Of a stretch of 64,000 nt of DNA, positions 1 to 11,739 are shown piece after piece. The notes under the pieces are model-generated. The model was given only the letters and a program-made list of their open reading frames with translations. It was not told the DNA's origin and searched no databases. Every line of letters begins with the position of its first letter. Position 1 is the stretch's first letter. The stretch is from Colius striatus. Taxonomy: Eukaryota; Chordata; Aves; Coliiformes; Coliidae. The position numbers were made by a program, and so were the translations under genes. The stretch is from positions 1,116,001-1,180,000 of the forward strand of contig NC_084776.1 of the NCBI RefSeq assembly GCF_028858725.1, read 5' to 3'.

Positions 1-56
1 TGAAGGTCCTGGAGGGCCTGAAGATAGGCAACGAGTGTCTGAACAAAATGCACCAG
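1..56 (+). CDS. CHMP6: CHMP6 coding exon a (5' end outside window)
   Basis: The first two bases finish a Met codon, followed by 18 codons ending NKMHQ. The donor is gtatgg at 57. The exon continues upstream of the window. Confidence 0.95.
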
Positions 57-2538
57 GTATGGCTGAATCAGCTGGGCCTGCCCTGGCCTGGCACGAGGCA
101 GAGTCTGGGCTGTTGGTGTCTGTCTCCCCACAGACCTCACTCATCTTGGCTCTTTCCTTCAGGTGATGTCAATAGAAGAAGTGGAAAGAATCATGGGCGA
201 AACACAGGATGCTGTGGAGTACCAGAGGGTAGGTGCTGTGTGTGTGAGCTGTGGGGAGCAGAGGCTGCCTGCCTGGCAGTTTCTCTGGCTGCACACTGTT
301 CCCAGCCATGTTTCAGTCAGCTGAGGAGCTGCAGCTCAGTCACCTGCAGAACAAACCCAGCTCTCAGTTTCTGAGAGTGCCCCTGCAGCTGTGTTCATGT
401 TGCTGTCCCATGTGCATGGCCCAAGCCACGGGCCCCAGAGCTGCTGCTGTGCTGCTGGTGACTGCCACATGCCTTTTGCTCTCTTTCACAGCAAATAGAT
501 GAGATCCTGGCGGGCAGCCTGACTGAGGAGGATGAAGATGCCATTCTAGAAGAGCTAAATGCCATTACTCAGGTAGGGCTGGTGTTGGAATGGCTTTGAG
601 CCCACGTTTGTGATGGGGGGCAGGGAGTCTTCTCCCACTCAGTAGTTTATCTTACTCTGCCAGGGATCTCAGTTACACCTGCTTATACCCAGTTGTTGTC
701 TCACCAAAGATGGAGCTGACTGCTGCACACACTGAGGTGCTCTTTGGGGTTGTGCTTTGCTGCTGGCACAGGTGGTTGATCCCTGTTTGTCCTGGGTCTC
801 TGTTCCAGGCTGTGCTCAGGGAGCAGAGCTCAGCACGTGTTGCTGTCCCTGCTCCTCTCTGCTGCCTGTGGCTCCCCCAGGCACTGCCTGGGCTTGGCTC
901 TGAGCAGGATGTGTGCAGGCAGTGGAGATGGAGCTGCAGAGGCCCCACAACTGGCTGTGACTCAGGGAGACTCACAGCTGATACAGGGTCCTGTTGAGTC
1001 TCAGTTAGTAATGAACAACACAGCCCTCTGATGGCCCTTCCCTGGGCCCTTCCTGCAGCTCTGGGGGCAGGTGGCAGTTTGTGTGTGGAACCTCTCGTGT
1101 TCTCACTCTGTTCCCAGCCAGCCTGTGCACAGAGGGCAGTGAGGGCTTTGTGTCATCAGGGGTCTCAAATGTCTTTGCAGGAACAGATGGAGCTTCCAGA
1201 AGTCCCTGCTGAGCCTCTCCCAGACACGACCCCAGGTATGCTCCATGCACTGGGCAGCTCTGGCTGCCTGTGCCCCCTGCTCCTGGCAGCAGCCTCAGCC
1301 CCTCTGCTTCCTGCAGCCAGGGCCTGGGTCTGGGCTGTGGGAGCCTCTGTCTCACAGCTCTGACAAGATCCAGCTGCCCCTTCAGGTAGGGAGAGTGAGG
1401 GGACCTGAGGCTGTAGTCTCTCTGTTGGGTTGGCATCTGCTCATCCCCTCTGCAAGTTCCTTGCTGCTGCCTCTGCCCCTGAGCCATGTGCCATACCCCT
1501 GGCAGCCGCCTCAGCACACCCAGCCTGTGCTGCTGCCCTGGGGAGCTGCAGCCTGGGCCCTCTGCCTCTGCTCTCACACTCATCCTGGCCCCTCTGTGTC
1601 CTCACAACCTGCTGGAACCATTCACTGTGGCTGTGAGTGCCACAAACCTGCCTTTCCCTGGGGCTTGTGGCAAGGAGGAGCTGTCGTCACCTCGCGACCA
1701 GGAACAGCAGCAGCTGGGGAGCAGCTGGACAAGTCCCCACTGAAGTTCCCTTCTGGAGTCCCCCCTGGAGTCCCACCATTCCCCATTCCTGAGCTCCACA
1801 CAACAGCTGCTCCATGTTAGCTCCAGAGCCACCCAAAACCTCCCTGGGAGGGTCTGTGCAGTGGGAGCCCGTGAGGCACAGGGACTGTGCTGTCAGCCTG
1901 CCGAGGGAGGAGGGCTCGTGCACCTGACCAGATGGCTGTCCCTGACAGAGAGCTGCAGCTTGTCCCTGGGGACAAAGAGGGAGACAGAGCTGGGTGCCAG
2001 AAGGGAAACTGGTGAAGAGCCTCCTGGGACAGCAGAGCTGTGGGTTGCAGAACTGGACATCCCTGCCTGTGGCAAGCAGGAGCTGGATGAGGCCTTTTCC
2101 CCTGTGTGGGGTCTGCCAAGGGGAAATCTGGGGTGTGAGGAACAGCTGGTTTCTTTGTAGTGCCTGTTTGCTGGTAAACATGGATCAGCTGTCACCTCTG
2201 TGTGCTGGCAGTGGGACAGAGGTGCCCCTGCTGCATGAGGCTGATGGAGCCTCGCTTGGACTCGCTTCCTGATGGAAGGGGTGAGGAAAAGCTCATGTGC
2301 CCCAGCCCTGTGTCCCTGGACTGGTGGCTTTACTCAGGTTGTCATGGGCACGTTCTGAAGTGGGTTTAATGGCTCAGGTGTTGTGCAGGCCTTTGTGACT
2401 GCAGGGAGCTGGATTCTTCTGCAGGAGGTGGCCAGAGATCATTTCCCTTCTCTTTTTCTGTTACAAGTTTCTTTTTCCTCCACAGAAGCGACACCCGTCA
2501 AGAACAGGCCAAAACCAGAACTGGTGGCAGCATCTTAA
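1..2538 (+). CDS. CHMP6: CHMP6 (ESCRT-III subunit), 3' half of gene, five exons
   Basis: Partial gene: the spliced CDS is join(<1..56, 163..228, 492..572, 1181..1235, 2486..2538), about 102 residues, or half of the usual ~200-residue protein. It opens in the codon before KVLEGLKIGNECLNKMHQ and ends ELVAAS-stop, matching vertebrate CHMP6 nearly residue for residue. All introns are GT-AG and phases agree. From family knowledge, CHMP6 (VPS20) is a myristoylated charged multivesicular body protein that binds ESCRT-II (VPS25) and nucleates CHMP4 polymers on endosomes. The myristoylation site and basic helices lie upstream of the window. Seen here are the last core helices, the acidic EEDEDAILEEL helix and a MIM2-type VPS4-binding segment (MELPEVPAEPLP) in exon 4. 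No frame lesion is seen. Identification is near certain; only the 5' end is missing. Confidence 0.97.
163..228 (+). CDS. CHMP6: CHMP6 coding exon b
   Basis: 22 codons, VMSIEEVERIMGETQDAVEYQR. The acceptor is ttccttcag and the donor gtaggt at 229. Phase is 0 at both ends. Confidence 0.95.
492..572 (+). CDS. CHMP6: CHMP6 coding exon c
   Basis: 27 codons from QIDEILAGS to ELNAITQ. The acceptor is ctttcacag and the donor gtaggg. It encodes the acidic helix that in ESCRT-III proteins takes part in autoinhibition. Confidence 0.95.
1181..1235 (+). CDS. CHMP6: CHMP6 coding exon d (MIM2 motif)
   Basis: 18 codons plus one base, EQMELPEVPAEPLPDTTP. The acceptor is gtctttgcag and the donor gtatgc. The proline-rich MELPEVPAEPLP stretch corresponds to the MIT-interacting motif that contacts VPS4. 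Confidence 0.95.
2486..2538 (+). CDS. CHMP6: CHMP6 terminal coding exon
   Basis: Acceptor tttcctccacag. The split codon gives E, followed by ATPVKNRPKPELVAAS and TAA at 2536-2538. The 3'UTR follows. Confidence 0.95.
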
Positions 2539-2780
2539 CTCCCACTTCTGGGGCTTCCCCCTGTGACTTTCACCCAGGACAGTTTGCCATCCCAGCCTGT
2601 GCTGGGAACAAGCAATGCCTTGGCAGCACCCCAGCTGTGCTGGGCCAGGGCTGGAGCAGGGTTTCCCCCTGCAGGGTGGGAGCCTCAGCTGATTATTGCT
2701 CTTGTATCAAGATTCTTTTCTAGTGCTTTCTGGGGTTTTTTTTGGTAACTGAAACTCTGAACTCACTCAGCTGCCTCGGG

Positions 2781-2786
2781 ATTAAA
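2781..2786 (+). terminator. Candidate CHMP6 poly(A) signal (ATTAAA)
   Basis: ATTAAA lies 243 bp after the CHMP6 stop. It is the nearest canonical-type signal, but transcripts could run further: an AATAAA occurs at 4807-4812. The choice is uncertain. Confidence 0.4.
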
Positions 2787-2834
2787 CATCAACTGAACCT
2801 TCCAAAGCCAAACACTCTCTTCAGCTCTGGTGCC

Positions 2835-2925
2835 AGTGGAAGCTGCAGATCCAGAGGCTGTCCTTAGCTGTGGTGTCAGTGGAAGCTGCAGATCCAGAGG
2901 CTGTCCTTAGCTGTGGTGTCAGTGG
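2835..2925. repeat. 43-bp tandem duplication
   Basis: A unit beginning agtggaagctgcagatccag is present at 2835 and again at 2878, and a third partial start lies at 2921. The two full copies are essentially identical, indicating a recent duplication just past CHMP6. Confidence 0.85.
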
Positions 2926-4379
2926 TAGCTCTGCCTTTGCTTGTCTGGAACCCCCTGCACAGGACAGGACGGGACGTCCCACCCGCGGAGCCACCGTCTG
3001 TGTGAAGGATCAGCCTGGGTGAGCAGGAGCCCTCAGACCACCCTGGTGTCAGCACTTCTCCTTCCTCCCTCCTCCCCCTGCCTGTGCTCTCCTGGTGGGG
3101 TCTGGGGAAGGTGTGAGGCCCTGGGGCCAGGGATGGTGAAGAGCATGAGCTGTGTGTTGCAAAGAGCTTGGTGCTGGGTGTTGGAGGGTGCTCTGTGAGG
3201 CTGCTGTGACGGCCCTGCCTGTGGCAGGCTGCTCCAGGAGGGCAGTGCAGGGCCCTGGCTGCAGCGCTGCCTGGGAAGGGCCCCATCTGCTCAGGGCTGG
3301 GCTGTGCCTGGGCACCAGCAACAATTCCCCTCCAGACCTGGCTGGCTGCAGGGTCTGGTCACACGGTGCTGAGTGAGGCCTGGGCTCAGCAATCTGATGA
3401 GATGCCTAAAATTACAGCAAGGAGTCTTGTGCCAGCACTGGGAGCCTGGAGTGCTCCCTCCCTGGCTCCTGGCCACCCTCAGAGCTCAGCTCCCCCACGG
3501 CCAGACGGGCCCAGGGGGATTCTGCTGCCAGCTCGGGTTTGATACTTGCTCGTAGGGTCAGAGACAGGAAAGGTTGAGGCTGGAGCAAACACGAGGCTGG
3601 TGCTGTGCCAGACAGGCCTGGAGCTTATTGAATAGCCCTGCAAAGACTCTGCTCAGTCAGCACTTAGAGGGGAGGCTGGTTCCTTTGGAGCTGGTGCTTC
3701 ACAGGGCTGGGAGAGGCTGGGGAAGCCCCTGGGGAGCTGCCTGGGCAGCGCAGATGCAGCTCTGCATCTCCCCTCACTTCCCAGCTCACAGCTGCTCCTC
3801 GGGACACTGCAGATCTTTGTAACCTTCCTGAAGCCAGAACCTGTAGCCCTTGTTTCTGTGGCAGCAGGAGGAGGAGCAAGAGGGTCTTTGGAGGCTTTTG
3901 GTGACAGGCTCTGGGCTCGTGTGACCTGGTGCTGGACGAGAAGCGATGCCAGAGGCTGCGCTGCTCCCTGCGGCCACACTCCGTGTCATGGCTGGCACGT
4001 TCCAAAGCCTGCCCGGTGCCCGCTGCTCCGTCCTGCGAACTGCCAGGGCTCAGGGCCGGTCCCGCTCTGCACTCAGCCGGTTTTGCCATCGCCCTGCAAT
4101 GCGCACACGTTCCAGCAGAGAGAGCTTCGCCTGCATCAGCTCGCTGCTGGCTGCAGCGCTCCTGAGCGTTTTCCCCTCGGGTCTTTGCCCCGGTTCTTCG
4201 GTAATTCCCGGGAGCGCTGCTGGGCTTTCCCACGGAGGCACCTTTGCAGGGAGCTCAGCCTCTGCTGCCAGCGCCCGGGGCAAACCCTGTTCCACAGGCT
4301 CTGCCCACATCACCCCTGCCAAGGGGGAACGCGCTGCGGTCTCTCTGCTCCACTTTCCTTCCTCGGAAAGGTCCTGGCA

Positions 4380-4552
4380 GCAGGAGAGGTGAGAGGGGAC
4401 GTGCAGGGGTGGCAGCAGGGCAGGTGAGAGGGGACGTGCAGGGGTGGCAGCAGGAGAGGTGAGAGGGGACGTGCAGGGGTGGCAGCAGGGCAGGTGAGAG
4501 GGGACGTGCAGGGGTGGCAGCAGGAGAGGTGAGAGGGGACGTGCAGGGCGGC
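4380..4552. repeat. 35-bp minisatellite with alternating units
   Basis: Five units start with ggtgagaggggacgtgcagg at 4388, 4423, 4458, 4493 and 4528, exactly 35 bp apart. Units alternate between agcaggaga and agcagggca junctions, so the array has a 70-bp higher-order period. Confidence 0.9.
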
Positions 4553-5383
4553 TGCTGCGGGGCTGTGCCGAGCCCTGGCGCTGCCTGTGCTCCTGGCACC
4601 GGGAGGGAGCAGGGCTGGTGCTGAAGGGGTTAATGCAGCTCCTTGCCTTTGTTAACCGGAGAAGGGGCCGTTTACTGAGCTGACAGGAAAGTTTGGAGCC
4701 GATTGCCAACAGCTTCCTCTGCCCATCCCTGCACCAAACACATTGTGCTGCTCTCCTGGGGAGGAAGAGCCGGGAGTGGGGGGTGACCTCTGCGCTGGGC
4801 TGGAACAATAAACCCTTTCTGATGTTTCACCCATTCCCCTTCCAGCCTCGTGTTTTCACAGTAAATGTTTGGATGAGCAAGAGCTGCCTTCCTCCTCCTT
4901 CCCCTCCTTAACTCCCCGCTCCTGGGACAGATGTGGGCAGCAAATCTCGGAGCTGGCTCCATGTGGAACAAACACTCTGCATGGCCCGGGGAGGATCGGC
5001 TCCTGGCAGCCCTGGCACGGCCACCAGCCTGGTGCTGAGGGGCTGGAGGGGTGAGAGCCTTTAGCCACATCCTTGGGGCTTTCTCTCCCCCCAGCTGGGC
5101 TGATTTCACAGTCACAGAGTGACAGTTTCCCTGCCCTGCAGAGGAATGTGGCTCCTCAGGTCCCACACACGTGGTGGGTGACTCTGCAGAGCTGCTGCTG
5201 TGAGACCCCTGAGCCCCAGCCCCTGGCTGCCACCAGCCCAGCTCTGGCTGCTCTGGGCACGGGCTGCACCTGGAGCCAGGTAGTCAGAGCTGATGGACAT
5301 GGTTAATTAGCGAGGGGAGGTCAGTCCCAGGGCTGTGCCTATGAACCAGGAGGAGACAACACTCCCATGTGAGCCCCTGAGTA

Positions 5384-5535
5384 CAGCAGGGCTGGGGATG
5401 CCAGGGGGGGTGATGGGCAGCCATGGGATGTGTAGCAGGGCTGGGGATGCCATGGGGGGTGCAGCAGGGCTGGGGATGCCATGGGGGGCATTGGGCAGCC
5501 ATGGGATGTGCAGCAGGGCTGGGGATGCCATGGAG
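5384..5535. repeat. Irregular minisatellite
   Basis: The core gcagggctggggatgcca recurs about four times (near 5387, 5436, 5465 and 5513) with spacers of variable length that contain atgggcagccatggg. Confidence 0.8.
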
Positions 5536-6339
5536 GCTGGCAGAGGCACAGTGGGAATTTGGCACCATGTGCTTCAAGCCTGAGAAGCAGCATTTCTGCT
5601 GCTGTGCCAGTCTGAGCCCACCACATGTGACTGTGGAAGAAGCAAATGGGACAGAGGGGGTTGGGGGTTCTGTACCGGGACAGAGGGGGTTGGGGGTTCT
5701 GTACCAGCCCAGAGCAGGGCTGCCTTGAAGAGGTGGTGCTGGGCAGAGAGGGGGCCTGATCCTGTCCCTTCAGCCTGTTCTCTGTAAGCTGCTGACCCCT
5801 CCCAGGTGGGCAGGGGTTGGGGGCAGCACCCTGAGGCCCCTGCAGCAGCGGGTGCCCCCGTGCCAGGCCTGGACTGCCCCAAATGCTTCCCCCAGTTCAG
5901 ACCTGTGATGCAAAACCCCAGCAGGCCAATTGTGCAAATCACACAAACTATTCCTGCTTTTCAGAAGGATCCCCAGAGATCTCCTCAGCTGTGGCTCAGC
6001 ATCCCTCCCTCATGGAAGCAAGAGCTGGGGCAGATGAGTGAGGAGGAGCCGCCGACCCCGACACGTTCGGGGCTCCCCCCGCTGCCCCCAGCCCGGCTCA
6101 GCACCGATGGGGCTGCTGCTCGCTTTGCAGCTCAGATTTCTCCCTTCCAAGCCCCCAAACCCTGAGGGGAGGTGGCACAGCCAGTGCCAGCCCTGCTGCC
6201 CCTTCCCCCCGCCCCGCTCTGCCTCCGCTCGCTCCATCTCCCCAGGCCCGTGGCAGCATCCGCAGCGCTTTGTTCTCCCACCCACTCCCGTTTCCTCCGT
6301 CATTCCGGCTCCTCCCTGTGCTGCTCTCCCCAGGAGCCT

Positions 6340-6562
6340 CCCGGGACAGCCTGGGCTCCCCATGCCAGCTCCTCCTGGGCAGCCTGGGCTCCCCATGCCA
6401 GCTCCTCCTGGACAGCCTGGGCTCCCCATGCCAGCTCCTCTTGGGCAGCCCAGGGTCCCCATGCCAGCTCCTCCTGGGCAGCCTGGGCTCCCCATGCCAG
6501 CTCCTCCTTTGCAGCCTGGGCTCCTCACACCAGCTCCTCCTGGGCAGCCTGGCCAGCCACAG
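6340..6562. repeat. 33-bp minisatellite
   Basis: Units starting cagcctgggctccccatg occur at 6347, 6380, 6413, 6446, 6479, 6512 and 6545, with an exact 33-bp period and a few substitutions. Because the period is a multiple of three, all frames stay open, which produces spurious ORFs with an 11-residue repeat. Confidence 0.93.
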
Positions 6563-8335
6563 CCTGTGCCCGGGGCAGGGGGCTGCAGGGGGCTGTGGGG
6601 GGCACATGAGTGGGTCCCCAGGCAGGAGGCAGGAGCTGGGGGCTGCTGGGATTGTGCTGCTGCTCTCTGGCTTTATTGAAGCCCCAGGGACAGGCTCCAG
6701 CCATGGGGCAGCTCCACCAAAGCCTCCTGCAGCCCCCTGCCCTGGGGTGTGTGGCAGCGGGGCCTCGGGGGGGCTGGGCTCTGTCCCTCCTTGGGGCCAC
6801 CACATTTAATTCCTGTGTTAGATATGATATCTGTGTGTGTGACAGATTATGTAACATTCTCTATTACACAGAAGTGTTGCTGTGGCTCTGTGAGACGTGG
6901 TGCTGGGCCCAGCTTCTGTGAGGCTTCATACGGCTCTGGCTCCATTCAGCTCCGTTGGGCTCAGGTTGGTTCCCTTTGGCTGCATGTGCATGGTGGAAGG
7001 GCCAGGGATGACGGAGCCACTTCCCAACTCCCGTCCCACCACGGCTGGGCCACGTGAGCCGCTGTGGAGCGTGTGACAGTGTCACCTCAGTGAGCAAAAC
7101 GGTTCCCAGCACACCAATACCTGGAAACAGCAGCTTTCCCTGCAGGGAGCCTGGCTCAGACGCTTCCCACGGGTGATGGAGGGGGGTGGGTGGCTCTGCA
7201 GGGTCTGTTTCCTCCCCTGTGCCACAATCCTGCCCCGCTCGGCACCGCTGGCTCTGTGAGGTGGGAGCTGGCCGTGGCTGTGCCACTGGTTTGGTGTCTG
7301 TCTGTGCTGGTTTTGGTGCTTCAGCTCCCACTCAAATAAGAGCCTGGATTGTTCCCCCTTTGCTAATGAGCAGTAAATGGCTTTCCTTGATTTGCAGTTT
7401 CTGCCCTGGGGGTGTGGGGGGGATTTAATCTGCAATCTCAGCTTTTGTGACAACCTTTAAATCCTGCCCTTGCCAAACAGAAGCTGCAAATGTGTGTGTG
7501 TGTGCCTGGAGGCAGCACAGGGAGCAGCTCACTCCTGCTCTGCCCTCAGCATGGCACGTGAGGGACATGGAGCCTGTGGCAATGCCAGGACCAGTGCCCA
7601 CCAGTACGAATGGTGCCGGGTGCCAGTGAGGCACCACAGCTGCTCCTGAGCAGTGGCTGCACCGAGAGGGAAGGGCAGAGACACGTTTGGGTGGGTGAGT
7701 GGCTCCAGGACCCAAATGAGATGCTCCAAAGTAATTGGGGCCCTCCTCAGCTGCCCAGTGCTGATCCAGGGAGGCCAGAGCCTGAGCAGACGGGGAAAAG
7801 CACGTCCTGTGCTTGCAGTTGGGATGGTTTTGCTCAAACCTGTCAGGCCGATTCACCTTTGAATGATTTTAGGAGTCGGGAGCTCCTGGTGCAGCACGGA
7901 GGGGGCTCAGCCACAGCAGCAGCTCCTGGGCACTGACAGGCTGCCCCTGGCAGAGCACCCACCTTTCCATAAGCTCCCTGAGCCTGAGGTGGGGATTTGG
8001 TCCTTTCTTTCTGTACAGAACAAAAAGGAGGAAGAGAGGCTGCAGGGCAGGGGGCTGGGAGGCAGGGAGGAGGGATCAGCCCAAGGCCCAGGGCTGTGGG
8101 ACCACGCTGGGCATCCTGGACTTAGAGGTGGCAGCAGCTGCTTCAGCCTGGTCCAGCTGCCTGCAAAGGCACCTGGTCCCCTGCTCAGTCTCACCCTCTG
8201 ACACCAAACCTCTTCTTTCACCATGCCCTGGAGCAAGCAGCGACCTCCAGGAGCAGCTTCACACACCCATGTCCCTTGGCAGCAGTGCCAGTGGGCAGGG
8301 GGACATGGCCAGAGGAGGAGGGAGGTGTACCTGCT

Positions 8336-8415
8336 TCCTCTCCTCTCCTCTCCTCTCCTCTCCTCTCCTCTCCTCTCCTCTCCTCTCCTCTCCTCTCCTC
8401 TCCTCTCCTCTCCTC
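8336..8415. repeat. (CTCTC)n pentanucleotide microsatellite
   Basis: An essentially perfect ctctc tract of about 16 units. It is the same motif, in the same orientation, as the much longer tract at 46128-46381. Confidence 0.95.
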
Positions 8416-9394
8416 TGAGGTTCTCCCGAGGTGCTGAGCGTGTGGCAGCCCCCACTGACCCCTGGCAGCCCTGTTTTCTGCCTGGGGAGGGGAAAACAGC
8501 CCCAAGCTGTGTTGGCCTCGCTGCAAACCCAGAGGAGCTCTTGGCCATGCCAGTGCCCCCGTGCAGCCGCTGCCCTGGGCCGGCAGCCCCGGCTGGCACT
8601 GCTGGCACGGCTGGCACGGTGCCACGCGGGTAATTAAGAAGGAACTTAATGAAACTTCCAAAATAGCAGTTTCCTCCCCACACCTGCAGCCAGAGGGGTG
8701 GGTTACATAAGTCAGTGTTGCCACAGCAACTTCCCTCCGCCCGGGGCTGGCGGTGGCCGGTGCCGCGTGTGCCGATGCCACCGTCACCCCGGGCACAGCC
8801 CCTGCTTTTGCCCAGGGGAGGGATCGCTCCTGGCACGGGGCCGGTGCCAGCTCTGGGGCTGTGGAAAGGGCACCCGAGGAGCGGCCCGAGGTGCCGCAGG
8901 GAGGGAGGTAACCCAGCAGGGACTGTGCCACCATGGTTACCCTGGGCACGCTCCAGCTCGCGCCGAGCCCCGGGGAGTGAATCACCCTGACAAAAAGACA
9001 GCGAGCGACATAAAAATAAAAGGAGGGGGGAGAAGCGAGCGCTGAGAGCAAATGTTCCAGCACGAGGCAGCCACAGGTTTTTCCTGCCACCAGCTCCCCG
9101 GTTGCTCCGGGCGGCAGCTCGGCCGTGGGCTCCGCGGGCAGCGCCACCAGCCCCGGGCAGCGGCTGCACACACACACCCTCGGCCCTGGCAGAGGTCGGG
9201 GCTGCTGTGGCCTGGCAAATCTGCCCCTTAACCTGAGACTGAGCCGTGAGCCCGGCTGCTCCCAGCCCGAGGCTGCCACAGCGGCGTGAGGCAGAAAAGG
9301 CTTTGGGTGCTCAGCTAAGGAGAGGCAGAGGCTGGGAGGAACGTGGGGTGGCTGTCTGAGAGCGGGCCTGGATGTGAGAGATTCTCTGAGGGTC

Positions 9395-9570
9395 GTCCCA
9401 AAAGGCCTCTTTTATGATGAGGAATTACAAACCCTTTTATCTCCTCCAGCAGAGGAACAGCTTGTTTGAATTGCTGGGCTGTCACACTGGAATTAGATGC
9501 AAGAACCCCCCACAGCCCTGACGTAGCCAAGCACTTACATAACGTGACTAAAAATAAGGTGATGGAGATG
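9395..9570. promoter_or_regulatory. Candidate regulatory island upstream of BAIAP2
   Basis: An AT-richer block inside GC-rich intergenic DNA, 2.4 kb upstream of the BAIAP2 start. It contains a perfect MEF2-type site (ctaaaaataa, 9548-9557) and a tgacgta CRE-like half. There are no coding features. Regulatory function is inference from composition and motifs only. Confidence 0.25.
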
Positions 9571-9723
9571 CAGATGGAGGCACTGTCTGCACAAACCCTT
9601 CGGCACAAACCCTTCACCGCGGCTGCAAAGCCAACCAGGCGCCCGTGGCCGGCCCAGGGAGCGGCACCCCGGCAGAGCCGGGCGGTCTGGCAGAGGAAGG
9701 GGCACTGAGAGGCCCCTGCGTGG

Positions 9724-10350
9724 GCAGGGGGCAATGGGCGGGGGGTGATGGGCAGGGGGTGATGGGCAGGGGGTGATGGGCAGTGGGCAGGGGGCAATGG
9801 GCAGGGGGTGATGGGCAGGGGGTGATGGGCAGTGGGCAGGGGGTGATGGGCATGGGGTGATGGGCAGTGGGCAGGGGGCAATGGGCAGGGGGTGATGGGC
9901 AGGGGGTGATGGGCATGGGGTGATGGGCAGTGGGCAGGGGGTGATGGGCAGGGGGTGATGGGCAGTGGGCAGGGGGCAATGGGCAGGGAGTGATGGGCAG
10001 GGGGTGATGGGCAGTGGGCAGGGGGTGATGGGCATGGGGTGATGGGCAGTGGGCAGGGGGTGATGGGCAGGGGGTGATGGGCAGTGGGCAGGGGGCAATG
10101 GGCAGGGGGTGATGGGCAGGGGGTGATGGGCAGTGGGCAGGGGGCAATGGGCAGGGGGTGATGGGCAGGGGGTGATGGGCAGGGGGTGATGGGCAGTGGG
10201 CAGGGGGCAATGGGCAGGGGGTGATGGGCAGGGGGTGATGGGCAGTGGGCAGGGGGTGATGGGCATGGGGTGATGGGCAGTGGGCAGAGGGCAATGGGCA
10301 GGGAGCAATGGGTGTGGGGCAATGGGCAGAGGGCAATGGGCAATGGACAT
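9724..10350. repeat. G-rich minisatellite (gggcagggggtgat type)
   Basis: About 625 bp made of interleaved blocks gggcagggggtgat, gggcagggggcaat and gggcagt. Block order varies, giving a complex higher-order pattern. The + strand carries dense G3-G5 runs with quadruplex potential. The - strand has long PLPITPCPSPPAH-type frames that are repeat artefacts. Confidence 0.93.
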
Positions 10351-11739
10351 CCCTCCCAGGGAGGGTTCCTGCGGCAGCTGCCTCCCCAGGTTCCCCCTGA
10401 GGTTCTGTGCCACTGCTGCTTCCCTTTCCCAGCCCCAGCAGGAAAGGGTTAACCAGTTGCTCCAGAAAAAAATGAGAAAAACCCTTCTGAGGGGTTGTAA
10501 ATCCTTCCCAGTCCTTTGGAGTGTGACACCTCCGAGGGGGCAGGAGCCAAAATGGGACCCAAACACGGTCAGAGCTCACAGCCACCGGTCAGAGCTCGCA
10601 GCCACCGTGGGTGCTGCCCCTGGCCCTGGCTGTGGACGGGCTGGGGCGGGTGCTGGGGCTGGGGCAGGGCCAGGCCGGGCTGCTGGGCGTCCTGCTCTGG
10701 AACTGATGGGCAGGGAGAGGGAAAATACACGCAGCTGCTTCATGGTTTCGCTGCTTCTCGCGGCAGAGAGGAAGGGGAGGAGGGAGAGGAAAGAGAGGAA
10801 GGCTTGGCCCGAGGGCTGAGCTGAGGAGCTGGTGGTGCTTTCCACCCAGGGCCCTCCAGACCTTCCCCCTCTGCCTGGCCGTGGGCACACGGGGCAGTCC
10901 GGGCTGCCCCGGGCTCTCTCCCAGCCACAGCTCACCCCGAGGCTCTCCGAGGCTGGGGAGGGTGCAGGGCAGAGGGACACGAGGGCTGGCTCAGGCCACA
11001 GCCCCGTCCTCACATGGCTCAGGACCTGTGCAAGAGCTGCTGTCGCTGGCCAGGGGCAGGGAAGGGTGGGATCCATCCAGAGCTCTGCTGTCCGTGGGGA
11101 CTGGAGAGCTGAGAGGGCTGGGAAGGGCTTCTGGGGGAACTGTGGGGTGATGAGGTGAGAGCCCCACTGTCCTGGCTGCCAGGCAGTGGGTCGGTGTGGG
11201 GACGGTGTGGGGATGGATGAGCAGGGGCTGCTCTCCTCCTGCCTGGGCTGGTGGCCCCCAGATGGGGGACAAGCACTGGCCGTGGGGTTGCCCAGTTCAC
11301 CTCTGCTCCTCCTGCCCTTCCCTGTCAGCAGCCACTGACTGTCCATATAAACCCAGCACGCCCCAGTCCAGCTGCTCCTGGCTGCTCCAGCCCCTCTGTG
11401 CCCAGGAAGGGGGAGCAGCCCCCGGGATGGGGTGGGATGTGGGTACAGCCGGGGAGGGGGCTGTGCAGAGTGGCTGGGGCGTGATGCGGGGGTCCAGCAA
11501 GAGGTTTTGGGGTGGGGTAGGGCAGGGGAGTGCCGTGGGGTGTGGTGGGGCAGAGCAGGGGCTGTGCGGTAGGTGATGGGGCATAGCAGCGGTGCGGGAC
11601 GGGGGATGGGACCCGGAACAGGGCGTGCGATGGCAAATGGGGTGCGGGATGGGGCATGGGACGGGGAATGGGGTGCGGGATGAGGCACGGTGGGTACAAG
11701 AGGCGGGTTACGTGAGGGGGCACAGCACGGGGAACCCGT

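Noticed and set aside
6010-6809. Repeat-encoded ORFs with an 11-residue period (PMPAPPGQPGL and similar)
   Set aside because: The 33-bp minisatellite keeps all frames open on both strands. There is no start context or domain.
7907-9279. Minus-strand ORFs of 353 and 422 codons upstream of BAIAP2
   Set aside because: They cross the CTCTC microsatellite in two frames at once, with low-complexity Pro/Gly/Ala composition and no recognised domain.
9315-10585. Long minus-strand ORFs (over 320 codons in three frames) rich in PLPITPCPSPPAH
   Set aside because: They are open in several frames at once because a minisatellite has no stops. Composition is purely repeat-driven, with no homologous protein.
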